Of a stretch of 10,524 nt of DNA, positions 1 to 7,248 are shown piece by piece (position 1 is the first letter of the stretch; every line of letters starts with the position of its first letter). A program made the translations under genes and the position numbers. The notes under the pieces were generated by a model. That model was not told the origin of the DNA. It ran no database searches and was given only the letters and a program-made list of their open reading frames with translations. Origin of the DNA: Dimargaris cristalligena (Eukaryota > Kickxellomycota > Dimargaritomycetes > Dimargaritales > Dimargaritaceae); assembly GCA_027576995.1 (NCBI GenBank), contig JANBQC010000794.1, positions 1-10,524 of the forward strand, read 5' to 3'.

Positions 1-183
1 GATCCGCGGCGAGTCAGACTGGACGCCATTGTGGAGCAATGCGTGGGTTTTAGTGGCCGTACCCTGCGGAAATTGCCGGTGTCGGCCTTCGCTAACTTGG
101 TCGAGCATCCGCCAGTATCCATTGGTAAGTTCCTGGATGCTATGGCGAGGGCCGTCCAGCTTGAGAAGACCAACCGGGTCTAA
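1..183 (+). CDS. PCH2: Pch2/TRIP13-family AAA+ ATPase, C-terminal end (5' partial)
   Basis: Frame 1 is open from the first base to TAA at 181-183 and gives 60 residues. The family remodels HORMA-domain proteins (Hop1, Mad2) in meiotic recombination and the spindle checkpoint, using ATP in a hexameric ring. The visible part is the end of the AAA+ lid. Residues 16-26 read GFSGRTLRKLP, matching the family's GLSGRxLRKLP sensor-2 segment, so R20 is the likely sensor-2 arginine. It is followed by a helix (about residues 43-55, KFLDAMARAVQLE) that aligns with the final helix of human TRIP13. The Walker A and B motifs would lie upstream, outside the window. A perfect donor-like GTAAGT at 125-130 lies inside the frame, but the alignment with TRIP13 continues across it to the stop, so I read it as coding. 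The assignment rests on remembered family motifs, not on a search. Confidence 0.85.
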   Translation, partial: DPRRVRLDAIVEQCVGFSGRTLRKLPVSAFANLVEHPPVSIGKFLDAMARAVQLEKTNRV

Positions 184-370
184 TGCCCGGGTGCGTTGGG
201 TTCTGGCCGACGCTTTCAGGGTTTCTGGTCACTCGCTGACCGGGCTCCACGGTGTAGATTAAATCGATAAGATACCACCGGATCTCTAATAATACCTAAG
301 CGTATCCAAATCGATGAGCCATTTGGAAATACAATAGCACTGAGAATGCCCAAATTGCATATTATTATTC

Positions 371-386
371 TTTTTTTTAAAAAAAA
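371..386. repeat. T8A8 perfect palindrome
   Basis: Eight T are followed by eight A, flanked by C on both sides, within an AT-rich stretch. Such a tract could be a nucleosome-excluding poly(dA:dT) element or simply low-complexity sequence. No function is shown. Confidence 0.8.
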
Positions 387-1059
387 CAATAACAAAAAGA
401 GTTATTGGGAAAATTAATATTACGAATGGGCATTGTAGGAGCATTACTGTGCCATTGATTCGCGCTCCAATCGCGACATTTACGGTTCGTACAATATAGC
501 TGATCACCGCCCTATTTACTTGTAATTCAATCGATTTATCGAGCTTGACCAGCTTAGCTCAATAAACTATTTCAGGCTCCTATAAGTAGCCCGTCACACC
601 AGTCCCCGTTTTTATTCTAATGTTATTAAGTACACGTGGCTTGTAGCGCCTCTTTCGATAATTAGTTAACCCTTATCAATAGTGTCTTCGGCCACACGAT
701 ATTAGCATCGCGTGACTCTCCCTTTAGACCAAGTCCTGTGCCACACCCCCAGCTCCAATGGTGATGGCAGTTGTTGTGTGTGCGTGTGTGGAGGGGGGAT
801 TGTTTCATCTCCTTACTAGGGTGACATCACGAATTTGGTGGGCACCTTACCTGCCATCGAGAATCCCACCAACCCGGGCGCCCCTCGGAGCTCACGAGGC
901 CTGCTATCACTTGATTAAAGTTCGTTGGTGCCACACCTGCGGATGAGAATGTCGTAAATATGTATTCCAATTCCTGGGGTACATGATTTGATCGGCCTTA
1001 CGATAGCGCACTTTGGTGTAATTTCCGGGCAACTGTCAGACATTTACTATCTTTACTTG

Positions 1060-1080
1060 TATATATATATATATATATAT
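1060..1080. repeat. (TA)n dinucleotide microsatellite
   Basis: Ten TA units plus a final T form an uninterrupted run in intergenic DNA. This is ordinary simple-sequence repeat material and likely to vary in length between strains. Confidence 0.95.
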
Positions 1081-1570
1081 TTGAATTATTAACCGATGTT
1101 ATTTCACTCAACCCGACACTTCAGCCAAACCGATCAAACTGATCCGAACATGTGCCCTGTTTCAAAGTCAGTCTAATCTTTTCCTGGCCCAATTGTTTCA
1201 TCAACCGGCCATCGTAGCATCTTGATAAGCACCGTTCCCCTATCGCATGACCAAATCGACGCGATTAGAAATATATGGGCTATATTGGCGTTGCACTATT
1301 GTAGGACGAGATGGCTATCATTTATCCGCGTGATGGGGGAGATATTCACTAAAAGGCTCCGTTTTTTTGGCCCTCTCCCTCTCTCTTCCTTTAATTCAAA
1401 AACCACCCTTATCGATGAAGTGGCCCGCCATTCACACTAACCACTTCCCTATTTCAGTGACTGGGCGAATCATTGTAGCATGGTTAATTACACAAGATGC
1501 CACTTTTTGGAAAACTAGCGACGTCTTCCTATACCCCCTTAATCTCTAATGGACGTGCCTGGGTAGTTTT

Positions 1571-1588
1571 ATTATTATTATTATTATT
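1571..1588. repeat. (ATT)6 trinucleotide microsatellite
   Basis: Six tandem ATT units lie about 40 bp upstream of the TATA box of the secreted-protein gene, so length changes would alter the spacing of upstream promoter elements. No regulatory role is shown. Confidence 0.95.
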
Positions 1589-1625
1589 TATTTATCAAGA
1601 CGCAGTCCCCGGAAGCACATTGGGA

Positions 1626-1633
1626 TATAAATA
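1626..1633 (+). promoter_or_regulatory. TATA box of the secreted-protein gene
   Basis: TATAAATA followed by GG matches the eukaryotic TATA consensus. Initiation would be expected some 30-40 bp downstream, near 1655-1670. That predicts a 5' leader of roughly 240 nt before ATG 1903. The leader holds one other ATG (1679) and a pyrimidine-rich tract at about 1829-1854, of the kind seen in fungal promoters or leaders. Confidence 0.5.
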
Positions 1634-1678
1634 GGCACGCCGTCCTCGTCCTCTCCCACTGTAGATCACACTCTCTAT

Positions 1679-1687
1679 ATGTTTTGA
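1679..1687 (+). promoter_or_regulatory. Minimal upstream ORF (ATG TTT TGA)
   Basis: This is the only ATG between the TATA box and the main start at 1903. It encodes two codons and then a stop. If transcription starts upstream of 1679 it would be the first AUG met by scanning ribosomes and could lower translation of the main ORF. The start site is not known, and an intron in the leader could remove it. Confidence 0.35.
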
Positions 1688-1902
1688 ATTGACTGAGCAA
1701 TTTGGGTTACCCATTTCCATTTTTTCTTAGCAAAGCTATTATCGGAGCTTATTCACCATTTCACGCCCTGTTTCCATTTCCTAGGGCGGATAATTATACA
1801 ATCGATCCTATTTTTCCTGGTCACTGCACCTCCTCCCCTCCCCTACCCTTTTTTAAGCACTATCTTTTGGCTACACAAGCCAAAGCGTTTAATTCAGTTG
1901 TC

Positions 1903-3651
1903 ATGGTATTCCTCAGACGACTTGGTGGGTTACGTACCCTACTTATCGCAACCACTCTGGTGGTCCAATTTCTAAATGTTACACATGCCTCTGGCTTTGG
2001 GCCAACAGTCCGCCAAGAGGATAGGCCATTCTATTTCAATAACAATGCTTGTTGGGAGTGCGTTGACTCGTCGATGCTGCTGGATACACCTCCCGAAGTG
2101 CTGGTGGGTACGGGTCCCGCCGTTGACTACCCCTGCCCATGCCCTTATAGTCGCCATCGGCACCGGTATGACAGTCACCCGTATCGGCGTCCCGTCGACA
2201 GCTACCCCCAACCTCAGCTGCGTTCCTATTATCAGGGTCCACCAAGGGACCATCGCCTAGGCCGATCCTATATCAATACAATCAACCCCGCCCGTCTGGC
2301 CCCGACAAATCCGGCATCTGCTGCGGTAACCGTCGCCCCCCCGGACGACCTAGTTTGGGGGACCCTCCCTAGTGACTGGCCCCCTTTTCCTCTCCAACAC
2401 TCTTCGCCACCATCACCACCAATGCCCAAAACCCCGTTTGTACCCCCACCCCAAGCCCAGTCCTCCCCCTTTTTCCCATTTACAGCCGTAATCAACGACC
2501 ATCACCATGATACGGGGACTGATAGCACTTTGTGGCTTTCGGAACCCGCCTCTTCGGACGATAGCGGGCATAGTCGGGGGGCGGCCATTTATGTTGGGGC
2601 GGATGAACCGTTGCTGATGGGGAATAAGCCCTCCGCTTTTCATAGTGGTGACCTCACCACCAATACCAATACCAATGCCAATACCGCAGGCCACGGAACG
2701 ATCGGTGGTTACGCTGCGGCTATAAACCATCCCTCCACTCCCAAGCCGCCGTCTCTCTCCCCCTTCTTCTCCCTGTCACCATCTCCCCTATCCCCCACCC
2801 TACCAGCATTATCACCTTCGGCCATGGCGGTGGTAGATAGCACGCAGAAGACCCACTCCCCTCCGACGGTACCTTCGCCACGATCGTCACAAGTAGAAGA
2901 GGTGAAATCAACCGATGTCTCCTCCTCCTTTGCTCCAACACTCGCCGGTACAGATACGCTCGAACTGATTGCCCTTATAAAGCGGCTTCGCTCCTCCTCT
3001 TCGGGGGAGGCATCATCGTCGTCACCTTTCCAACCTCCACCACCATCACTTACCTTCTGCCGATCGCTCATCAGCCGAAATTTCGCCGGTCTCCTCTCCT
3101 CGTCCTCGTCCTCGGCTGAATCCAAACCCATTGACAGTGAGACAGCCAAGGCCACCTTGACCGCCATTAACGGAGAGACCATTGAACCGAGCGAACCGTA
3201 TATCTTTGGTTCGGAATTGATCGAAAAATACTACGCCAAACTCCACGAAACCCAGCGGCTTCAGGCCGACCATCCCCTGGTGCCAACCACCGTCCCCGTT
3301 CCCGGTGACCAGTCAGCCGAGGAACCGGATACTATTTTAAAGGTCGGTCGGGTGTTCAAAACCCTGATCCAGCGCCTCGGCGAACCCCAACTGATCCTGG
3401 TGTTAGATTGGAATAAGGTTACCGCAACGGTGGAGCTTCGCATCTTCTCAACGACAGATAAGTCCATGTGCTCAGAATTGGAAACGGCCCTCCCTTTGTT
3501 CACTTCCAACGTGGTATTGCTCTCGGTGGTGTATGATGAAGCGACTTTTATACGTACCAAATCCGGGCTGCAGGAGGCCTGCGCAATCTATAAGGCGGCC
3601 GATGGGGTGAAGTGTAAATATATTCGGTGGGTCTCCCCACTATTCCTATAG
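1903..3651 (+). CDS. Secreted Pro/Ser/Thr-rich protein of unknown function
   Basis: The product has 582 residues from ATG 1903. The frame stays open back to 1702 but has no earlier ATG, and a textbook signal peptide begins exactly at this Met. It has a basic n-region (R5, R6, R11), a hydrophobic core at about 12-24 and a likely cut after A29 (THA|SG). Mature residues 30-120 are Tyr/Arg/His/Pro-rich with two close cysteine pairs, C50/C53 (CWEC) and C78/C80 (CPC). Residues about 125-420 are low-complexity and rich in Pro, Ser and Thr, with a TNTNTNANT run near 263 and serine runs near 374, 381 and 409; this suits O-glycosylation. From about 430 the composition becomes ordinary and suggests a folded alpha/beta domain, with hydrophobic strands at LILVLDW (497-503) and NVVLLSVVYD (536-545) and four cysteines in the whole C-terminal half. 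I recognise no family. A surface, wall-associated or secreted effector role is inference. No GPI-anchor-like tail or second membrane segment is seen. It converges on the acyl-CoA dehydrogenase gene. Confidence 0.72.
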   Translation: MVFLRRLGGLRTLLIATTLVVQFLNVTHASGFGPTVRQEDRPFYFNNNACWECVDSSMLLDTPPEVLVGTGPAVDYPCPCPYSRHRHRYDSHPYRRPVDSYPQPQLRSYYQGPPRDHRLGRSYINTINPARLAPTNPASAAVTVAPPDDLVWGTLPSDWPPFPLQHSSPPSPPMPKTPFVPPPQAQSSPFFPFTAVINDHHHDTGTDSTLWLSEPASSDDSGHSRGAAIYVGADEPLLMGNKPSAFHSGDLTTNTNTNANTAGHGTIGGYAAAINHPSTPKPPSLSPFFSLSPSPLSPTLPALSPSAMAVVDSTQKTHSPPTVPSPRSSQVEEVKSTDVSSSFAPTLAGTDTLELIALIKRLRSSSSGEASSSSPFQPPPPSLTFCRSLISRNFAGLLSSSSSSAESKPIDSETAKATLTAINGETIEPSEPYIFGSELIEKYYAKLHETQRLQADHPLVPTTVPVPGDQSAEEPDTILKVGRVFKTLIQRLGEPQLILVLDWNKVTATVELRIFSTTDKSMCSELETALPLFTSNVVLLSVVYDEATFIRTKSGLQEACAIYKAADGVKCKYIRWVSPLFL

Positions 3652-3751
3652 TCCATTTTGCATCTATTCATTCACTTTTAGGCCCATTAGTAATTTACGG
3701 TTAAAAAATTGGTATATTATTCAAGTGATATTTATAATTTAAAATATTCTA

Positions 3752-3757
3752 AATAAA
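3752..3757 (+). terminator. Polyadenylation signal AATAAA of the secreted-protein gene
   Basis: An exact AATAAA lies about 100 nt past the stop at 3651, in AT-rich DNA, at a plausible distance for 3' end formation. Only 234 bp separate the two convergent stop codons, so the 3' UTRs of this gene and of the minus-strand dehydrogenase gene may overlap. Confidence 0.5.
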
Positions 3758-3885
3758 ATCGTGGTACACATACGTACAAGCTGATTCGCATACCTACAAT
3801 CCTAAATAAGTATCCATGCTTCTATCCAGTGACTGGGTGGGTGGTAGGATAGGTGGGCGGCCATTCGAAAAAGTCGCAATTAGAA

Positions 3886-5692
3886 TTAATTCTTGTACTC
3901 TTTGGTCAGGAACTTAGCAATGGTCTGCAGCTGAATGTTGCTGGTACCCTCATAAATGGCGCCAATCTTGCAGTCACGGTAGAACTTCTCAGCGGGGAAT
4001 TCCCGGGTGAAACCCACCCCACCCAACCATTCGACACAGCGGGAAGTGGTCCGTTCGGCGACCTGGGACGCGTACAACTTGGCCATGGCGGCCTCCTTCA
4101 CGAAGGGGCGGCCCTGCTCCTTAAGGCGGGCGGCGTTGTAGGTCATGAGACGGGCGGCCTCGATTTCGGTGGCGATTTGGGCGTACTGGTACTGCATACC
4201 CTGGAACGACCCGATTTCCTGACCAAACTGTTTGCGCTGGAACAGGTAGGGCAGGGTGAAGTCAAAGGCTCCCTGGGCCAGACCGATCATCTGGGCAGCG
4301 ATACCGATGCGCCCTTCGTTCAGAACTTCAATGGCGATCTTGTAGCCCTGGCCTACTTCGCCAATTACGTTGGCGACGGGCACCTTGACATCGTCGAAGT
4401 TGAGGGTACAGGTGGACGAGCAGCGGATACCGAGCTTGGCTTCCTTCTTGGCGATTTCGACGCCCATGTCCCGCTCCACCAGGAAACAGGTAATGCCCTT
4501 GTAGCCCTTGGAGGGGTCCACGTTGGCGAAAACGAGGTATACCCCGGCTTCGTAGGAGTTGGTGATCCACATCTTGGAGCCGTTCAGGACATAGTGGTCG
4601 CCACGCAATTCGGCGCGGGTCTGAAGGGCGAAGGCGTCACTTCCGGAGCTGGCCTCGGAAAGGCAGAAACAGCCCAGCTGCAAAATATTAATGGAACAAA
4701 TAGAATTGATGAGATGTTAGAAGAAGAAAGAATAGATAAGGTTAGTATGGGGTGGTGTGAAAGCAGGCGTCACATGAAGTGGCTAGTCGGCTATAGGTCA
4801 ATTATGGTGAATTTAGCGAGGCTATGGATAGCACGACCAGACTCCCGCATTTGATTAGTGGGAGGTTTGGGTTGGGGGACTGGCCCTCACATATTCCCTG
4901 ATGGACCTACGATGCCCACCATTGACGAGACTGCCTTAATCCAAACGCGAGCACTTTTAGTGAACGATATGTGATAGCCTGGAAATGTAGAATAACAATA
5001 ACAATTTTGCTACTTACCACCTCAGAAGTCATGGAGGGCAGATATTTCTCCTGGAGTTCCTTGGAGGCGTATTTGTTCAGAATGGTGTTGACTAGAGTGT
5101 TGTGAACGTCGCTGATGACACTGATGGACGGATCCACCTTGGCCAGTTCCTCAATAACAATGATGGCCGACATGAAGGAGGCACCCGAGCCGCCGTATTC
5201 GACGGGGACTTCAACGCCCATCAGGCCCTGGTCAAAGAGTCCCTTAAGGACAGCGGGGTCAACAACTTCCGCCTCGTCCATTTCGGACACCTTCGGCTGA
5301 ACCACCTCAGTGGCAAACTTGGATACTGCGTACCACATGGGAATATAGGGCACGGTAGTATAATATTGAAGGAGAAGAAGGCATCATACACACAAACCGT
5401 AAGTTAAATTAGGCCTGAGTCCGTATTCCCGAGTAGCATGGTGTGACTAAGGAGGTTGGGGAGAGGTTGTTAGTGGGCCCTGTTCTAAAATAGGGAACTT
5501 ACCAGCTTCCTTCATCATGAGCTCGTCGTCGGTGAAGGTGTGCAGCGAGGGGAGAGAGGAGTACTCGTTAAAGGCACGGGCCGAGGCATGGAGGGCGGCG
5601 ACTCGCGGGCGCTGGGCCTGGAGAGCCAGGCGGCTAGTGGTCAGACCGGCCTTGGACAGAGAAGGTGCGATTCGCGAAACGAGCGAGTTCAT
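3886..5692 (-). CDS. ACADSB: Short/branched-chain acyl-CoA dehydrogenase, mitochondrial
   Basis: The gene has three exons: 5692-5503, 5325-5018 and 4677-3886, joining to 429 residues against about 432 in human ACADSB. The enzyme is a FAD flavoprotein of the mitochondrial matrix. It oxidises short and 2-methyl-branched acyl-CoAs (isoleucine breakdown) and passes electrons to ETF. Residues 1-40 are Arg/Ser/Ala/Leu-rich without acidic residues, a typical presequence. The N-terminal helical domain includes [18 protein letters not shown], then comes dehydrogenase signature 1, [10 protein letters not shown] (171-180), with signature 2 at 382-401 ([11 protein letters not shown]). The catalytic base is E409 in [26 protein letters not shown] and YNAARL are also typical of this subfamily. 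The start is the ATG at 5692; an in-frame TTG two codons upstream is not needed. Splice phases are 1 and 0, and both joins restore conserved sequence. No catalytic residue is missing, so it should be active. A broader short-chain specificity cannot be excluded from sequence. Confidence 0.93.
4678..5017 (-). other. Intron 2 of the acyl-CoA dehydrogenase gene (340 nt)
   Basis: The donor is GTG|GTAAGTA and the acceptor TTTTGCAG|CTG, phase 0. A CTAAC branch-site match lies at 4716-4720, about 40 nt before the acceptor and followed by a pyrimidine-rich stretch. Removing it joins TSEV to LGCFCLSE, as in the family. It is the longest intron seen here and holds no recognisable insert. Confidence 0.9.
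5326..5502 (-). other. Intron 1 of the acyl-CoA dehydrogenase gene (177 nt)
   Basis: The donor is GCTG|GTAAGTT and the acceptor TACGCAG|TATCC, phase 1. The join makes a Val codon and gives [16 protein letters not shown], which aligns with MMIKSSVKKFAQEQIAP of the human enzyme. Reading through the donor would meet a stop at 5447. Confidence 0.88.
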
Positions 5693-5729
5693 GGTCAAGG
5701 GTCTGGGGAGAAATGGGTGTAAGTTAGGT

Positions 5730-5737
5730 TATAAATA
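5730..5737 (-). promoter_or_regulatory. Possible TATA element of the acyl-CoA dehydrogenase gene
   Basis: On the minus strand this reads TATTTATA, about 40 bp upstream of the ATG. It would imply a leader of only 10-15 nt, so it may be fortuitous. A CCAAT motif on the same strand at 5993-5997 is another candidate promoter element. Confidence 0.25.
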
Positions 5738-7043
5738 GAAGAAATAGGGTAAAGGAGTATATCAGGCAGCTGGGAGAGGAATGTTACTTATATCCTCCTT
5801 AGAAGGGTTTAGTGGTGGTGGTCGGTTGTTTCAATAGGGAAACCCTTCTTCCTCTTCGCTGTTGTTGGGTTCACAAGGGATGGGTAAGAAAGATAGCAGA
5901 GTCCTGTGACTGGCGACTAATGTGGGAGAGGGTGGCCATTTAGAGCTCCTCCTTATTAGTGGAGAGGGCGGAACCCGCTTGGTCCCCTGCCGATTGGTGC
6001 ATGTGAAGACTGGGGCGCCCATCCTTGTACCAAAACAGCAGTCCCTACTATACCATGGTCAAATTACAGTGACTGAATACTGTAGGGTGCGACCTCCTCC
6101 TCCCCCCAAGGAAACTCCCGAACAGCCGGGGAAAACGTCGGCTTAGAGGGGGAGGGTTTGCTACTATCCATCTATTCGGTAAGTCGGTCTTTCGAATCAA
6201 CTAGGGATCTAGTGGTCGCAAACTGGCTGCCAGAGGCAAACAAGCTAGGTAGACCCCTCGGTAGAAATGAGCGGCAACTATGGCGGTATCATTAGCCAAG
6301 GAAATTAGGGCATTGGCGTATATAATTGATTTCCCCTATGCAATTCACCGTGCCTGTATAGCTCTCAGCAGCTAAACGATACTGGGAACACGACATGGGT
6401 AATTTGCAATTGGCATCCATATATGGCCCCACCAATATACTAGGGATCAGAAGGACAGCACGGAATGTAAGAATTTACCCACAATCGTTGGATTATAAAT
6501 GACGTGGTACTTACCATTAATATTGTTAGTGCATATCATGGTAAATATATTATTCGCGGCAATCTAATAGCCCAGAAATATAGATGCCATCAAATAAACA
6601 CTGCCGGGGCGTGTATTTTTGTACCTTGTAAAGCAGTCCAACCGGATGATAATAGCATACCCAGGATCAGTGCGAAAATGCATAGACTCTCGCGGTTTCG
6701 CATATCCCTATGATTAAGTCGAGTGAATAACTGTATACTGTTTATTCTCTGAAACATACCCTACTCCCCTCACTACTATAGCTTATAAAAAAAAGCTTTC
6801 GCAAGTCCAATTGATAGTTCCAAAACCAAAGGACTTTATATAAAAAAACCGCAAGTTCTCTCGTAGTTGTAATCTGAGATCAATAATAAAGCTTGTCAAA
6901 AATAGATAGAAGTAGGAAAGAAACACAAGATGAGATTTAAATCTCATCGCGATAGTATTTATTAGAGATAATTTGGACCAATAGGATCGCGCCAATTGTC
7001 CGATACAGTAAATGGCACTCGGGGGGAGATGCATTTCCAATAC
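5738..7043. other. Intergenic region between the dehydrogenase and RABL6-like genes
   Basis: About 1.3 kb with only short open stretches that show no homology, no splice structure and no coding-like composition. The part near 5738-6150 is presumably promoter for the dehydrogenase gene. The part from about 6700 is AT-rich and probably 3' flank of the RABL6-like gene. I find no tRNA or mobile element. Confidence 0.65.
6929..6948. repeat. 20-bp perfect palindrome
   Basis: The sequence GATGAGATTTAAATCTCATC is its own reverse complement, with no spacer, in AT-rich DNA about 300 bp past the stop of the RABL6-like gene. It could form a short hairpin in RNA or be a dimeric protein-binding site. No function is shown. 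Confidence 0.85.
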
Positions 7044-7049
7044 TTTATT
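7044..7049 (-). terminator. Candidate polyadenylation signal of the RABL6-like gene
   Basis: On the minus strand this reads AATAAA, about 200 nt past the stop at 7249. A second AATAAA on the same strand at 6958-6963 is an alternative. Nothing in the sequence decides between them. Confidence 0.4.
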
Positions 7050-7089
7050 CCTCGCATTTGGAATTAATTAAAGGCAGAGCGTCTACTCT

Positions 7090-7104
7090 TGGGCCGATGG
7101 CCCA
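7090..7104 (-). other. Short hairpin in the predicted RABL6-like 3' UTR
   Basis: TGGGCC and GGCCCA are inverted around a 3-nt loop (GAT), giving a GC-rich six-pair stem some 145 nt past the stop codon. It is a strong local hairpin, but short enough to be chance. Confidence 0.35.
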
Positions 7105-7248
7105 GTCTATATCATATCCCAATAGGGCGCAAACTATTAGAGACCATGGATGGTGCGACTATGCGAATTAGTTCTTGGCCACTACCATAAACCAGCCGGC
7201 TCGATTTTCCATGAAAACTACAGTAAATCAAAAGTGGATAGAGAACGT

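Larger units (their letters stand above)
184..1625. other. Intergenic region without a supportable gene
   Basis: About 1.4 kb separates the Pch2 stop from the TATA box of the next gene. It is mostly AT-rich, with many stops in all frames. It contains a T8A8 palindrome, a TA dinucleotide run and an ATT triplet run, listed separately. A GC-richer patch at about 720-945 has short open stretches on both strands, but no homology or splice structure I can defend. AATAAA at 561-566 could be a polyadenylation signal for the Pch2 gene, though it lies some 380 nt past the stop, which is far. Confidence 0.7.

Noticed and set aside
125..130. GTAAGT donor-like site inside the Pch2 C-terminus
   Set aside because: The reading frame continues across it with good agreement to the final helix of TRIP13, so an intron here is not needed.
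29..262. A 77-codon plus-strand ORF at the left edge
   Set aside because: It overlaps the Pch2/TRIP13 C-terminus in another frame; only frame 1 shows family motifs.
1455..1465. CAGTGACTGGG, repeated at 3827-3837
   Set aside because: An 11-base match between two places is expected several times by chance in a window of this length.
1702..1902. N-terminal extension of the secreted-protein frame by 67 codons
   Set aside because: The stretch has no ATG (it opens with TTG), while a complete signal peptide begins at the Met at 1903.
2709..3182. A 157-codon minus-strand ORF with acidic and glycine-rich sequence
   Set aside because: It is the antisense of the Ser/Pro-rich part of the secreted protein; its composition simply mirrors those codons.
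3853..4854. A 333-codon open frame on the plus strand
   Set aside because: It lies antisense to exon 3 of the acyl-CoA dehydrogenase gene, whose homology is unmistakable. Its length follows from the codon bias of the true strand, and its C-terminal part runs through intron 2.
6185..6205. TTCGAATC, resembling a tRNA B box
   Set aside because: No matching A box, acceptor stem or anticodon arm could be placed around it.
6783..7040. An 85-codon minus-strand ORF, hydrophobic and Phe-rich
   Set aside because: The sequence is AT-rich with no recognisable motif, and it contains the candidate AATAAA and the palindrome; probably non-coding 3' flank.
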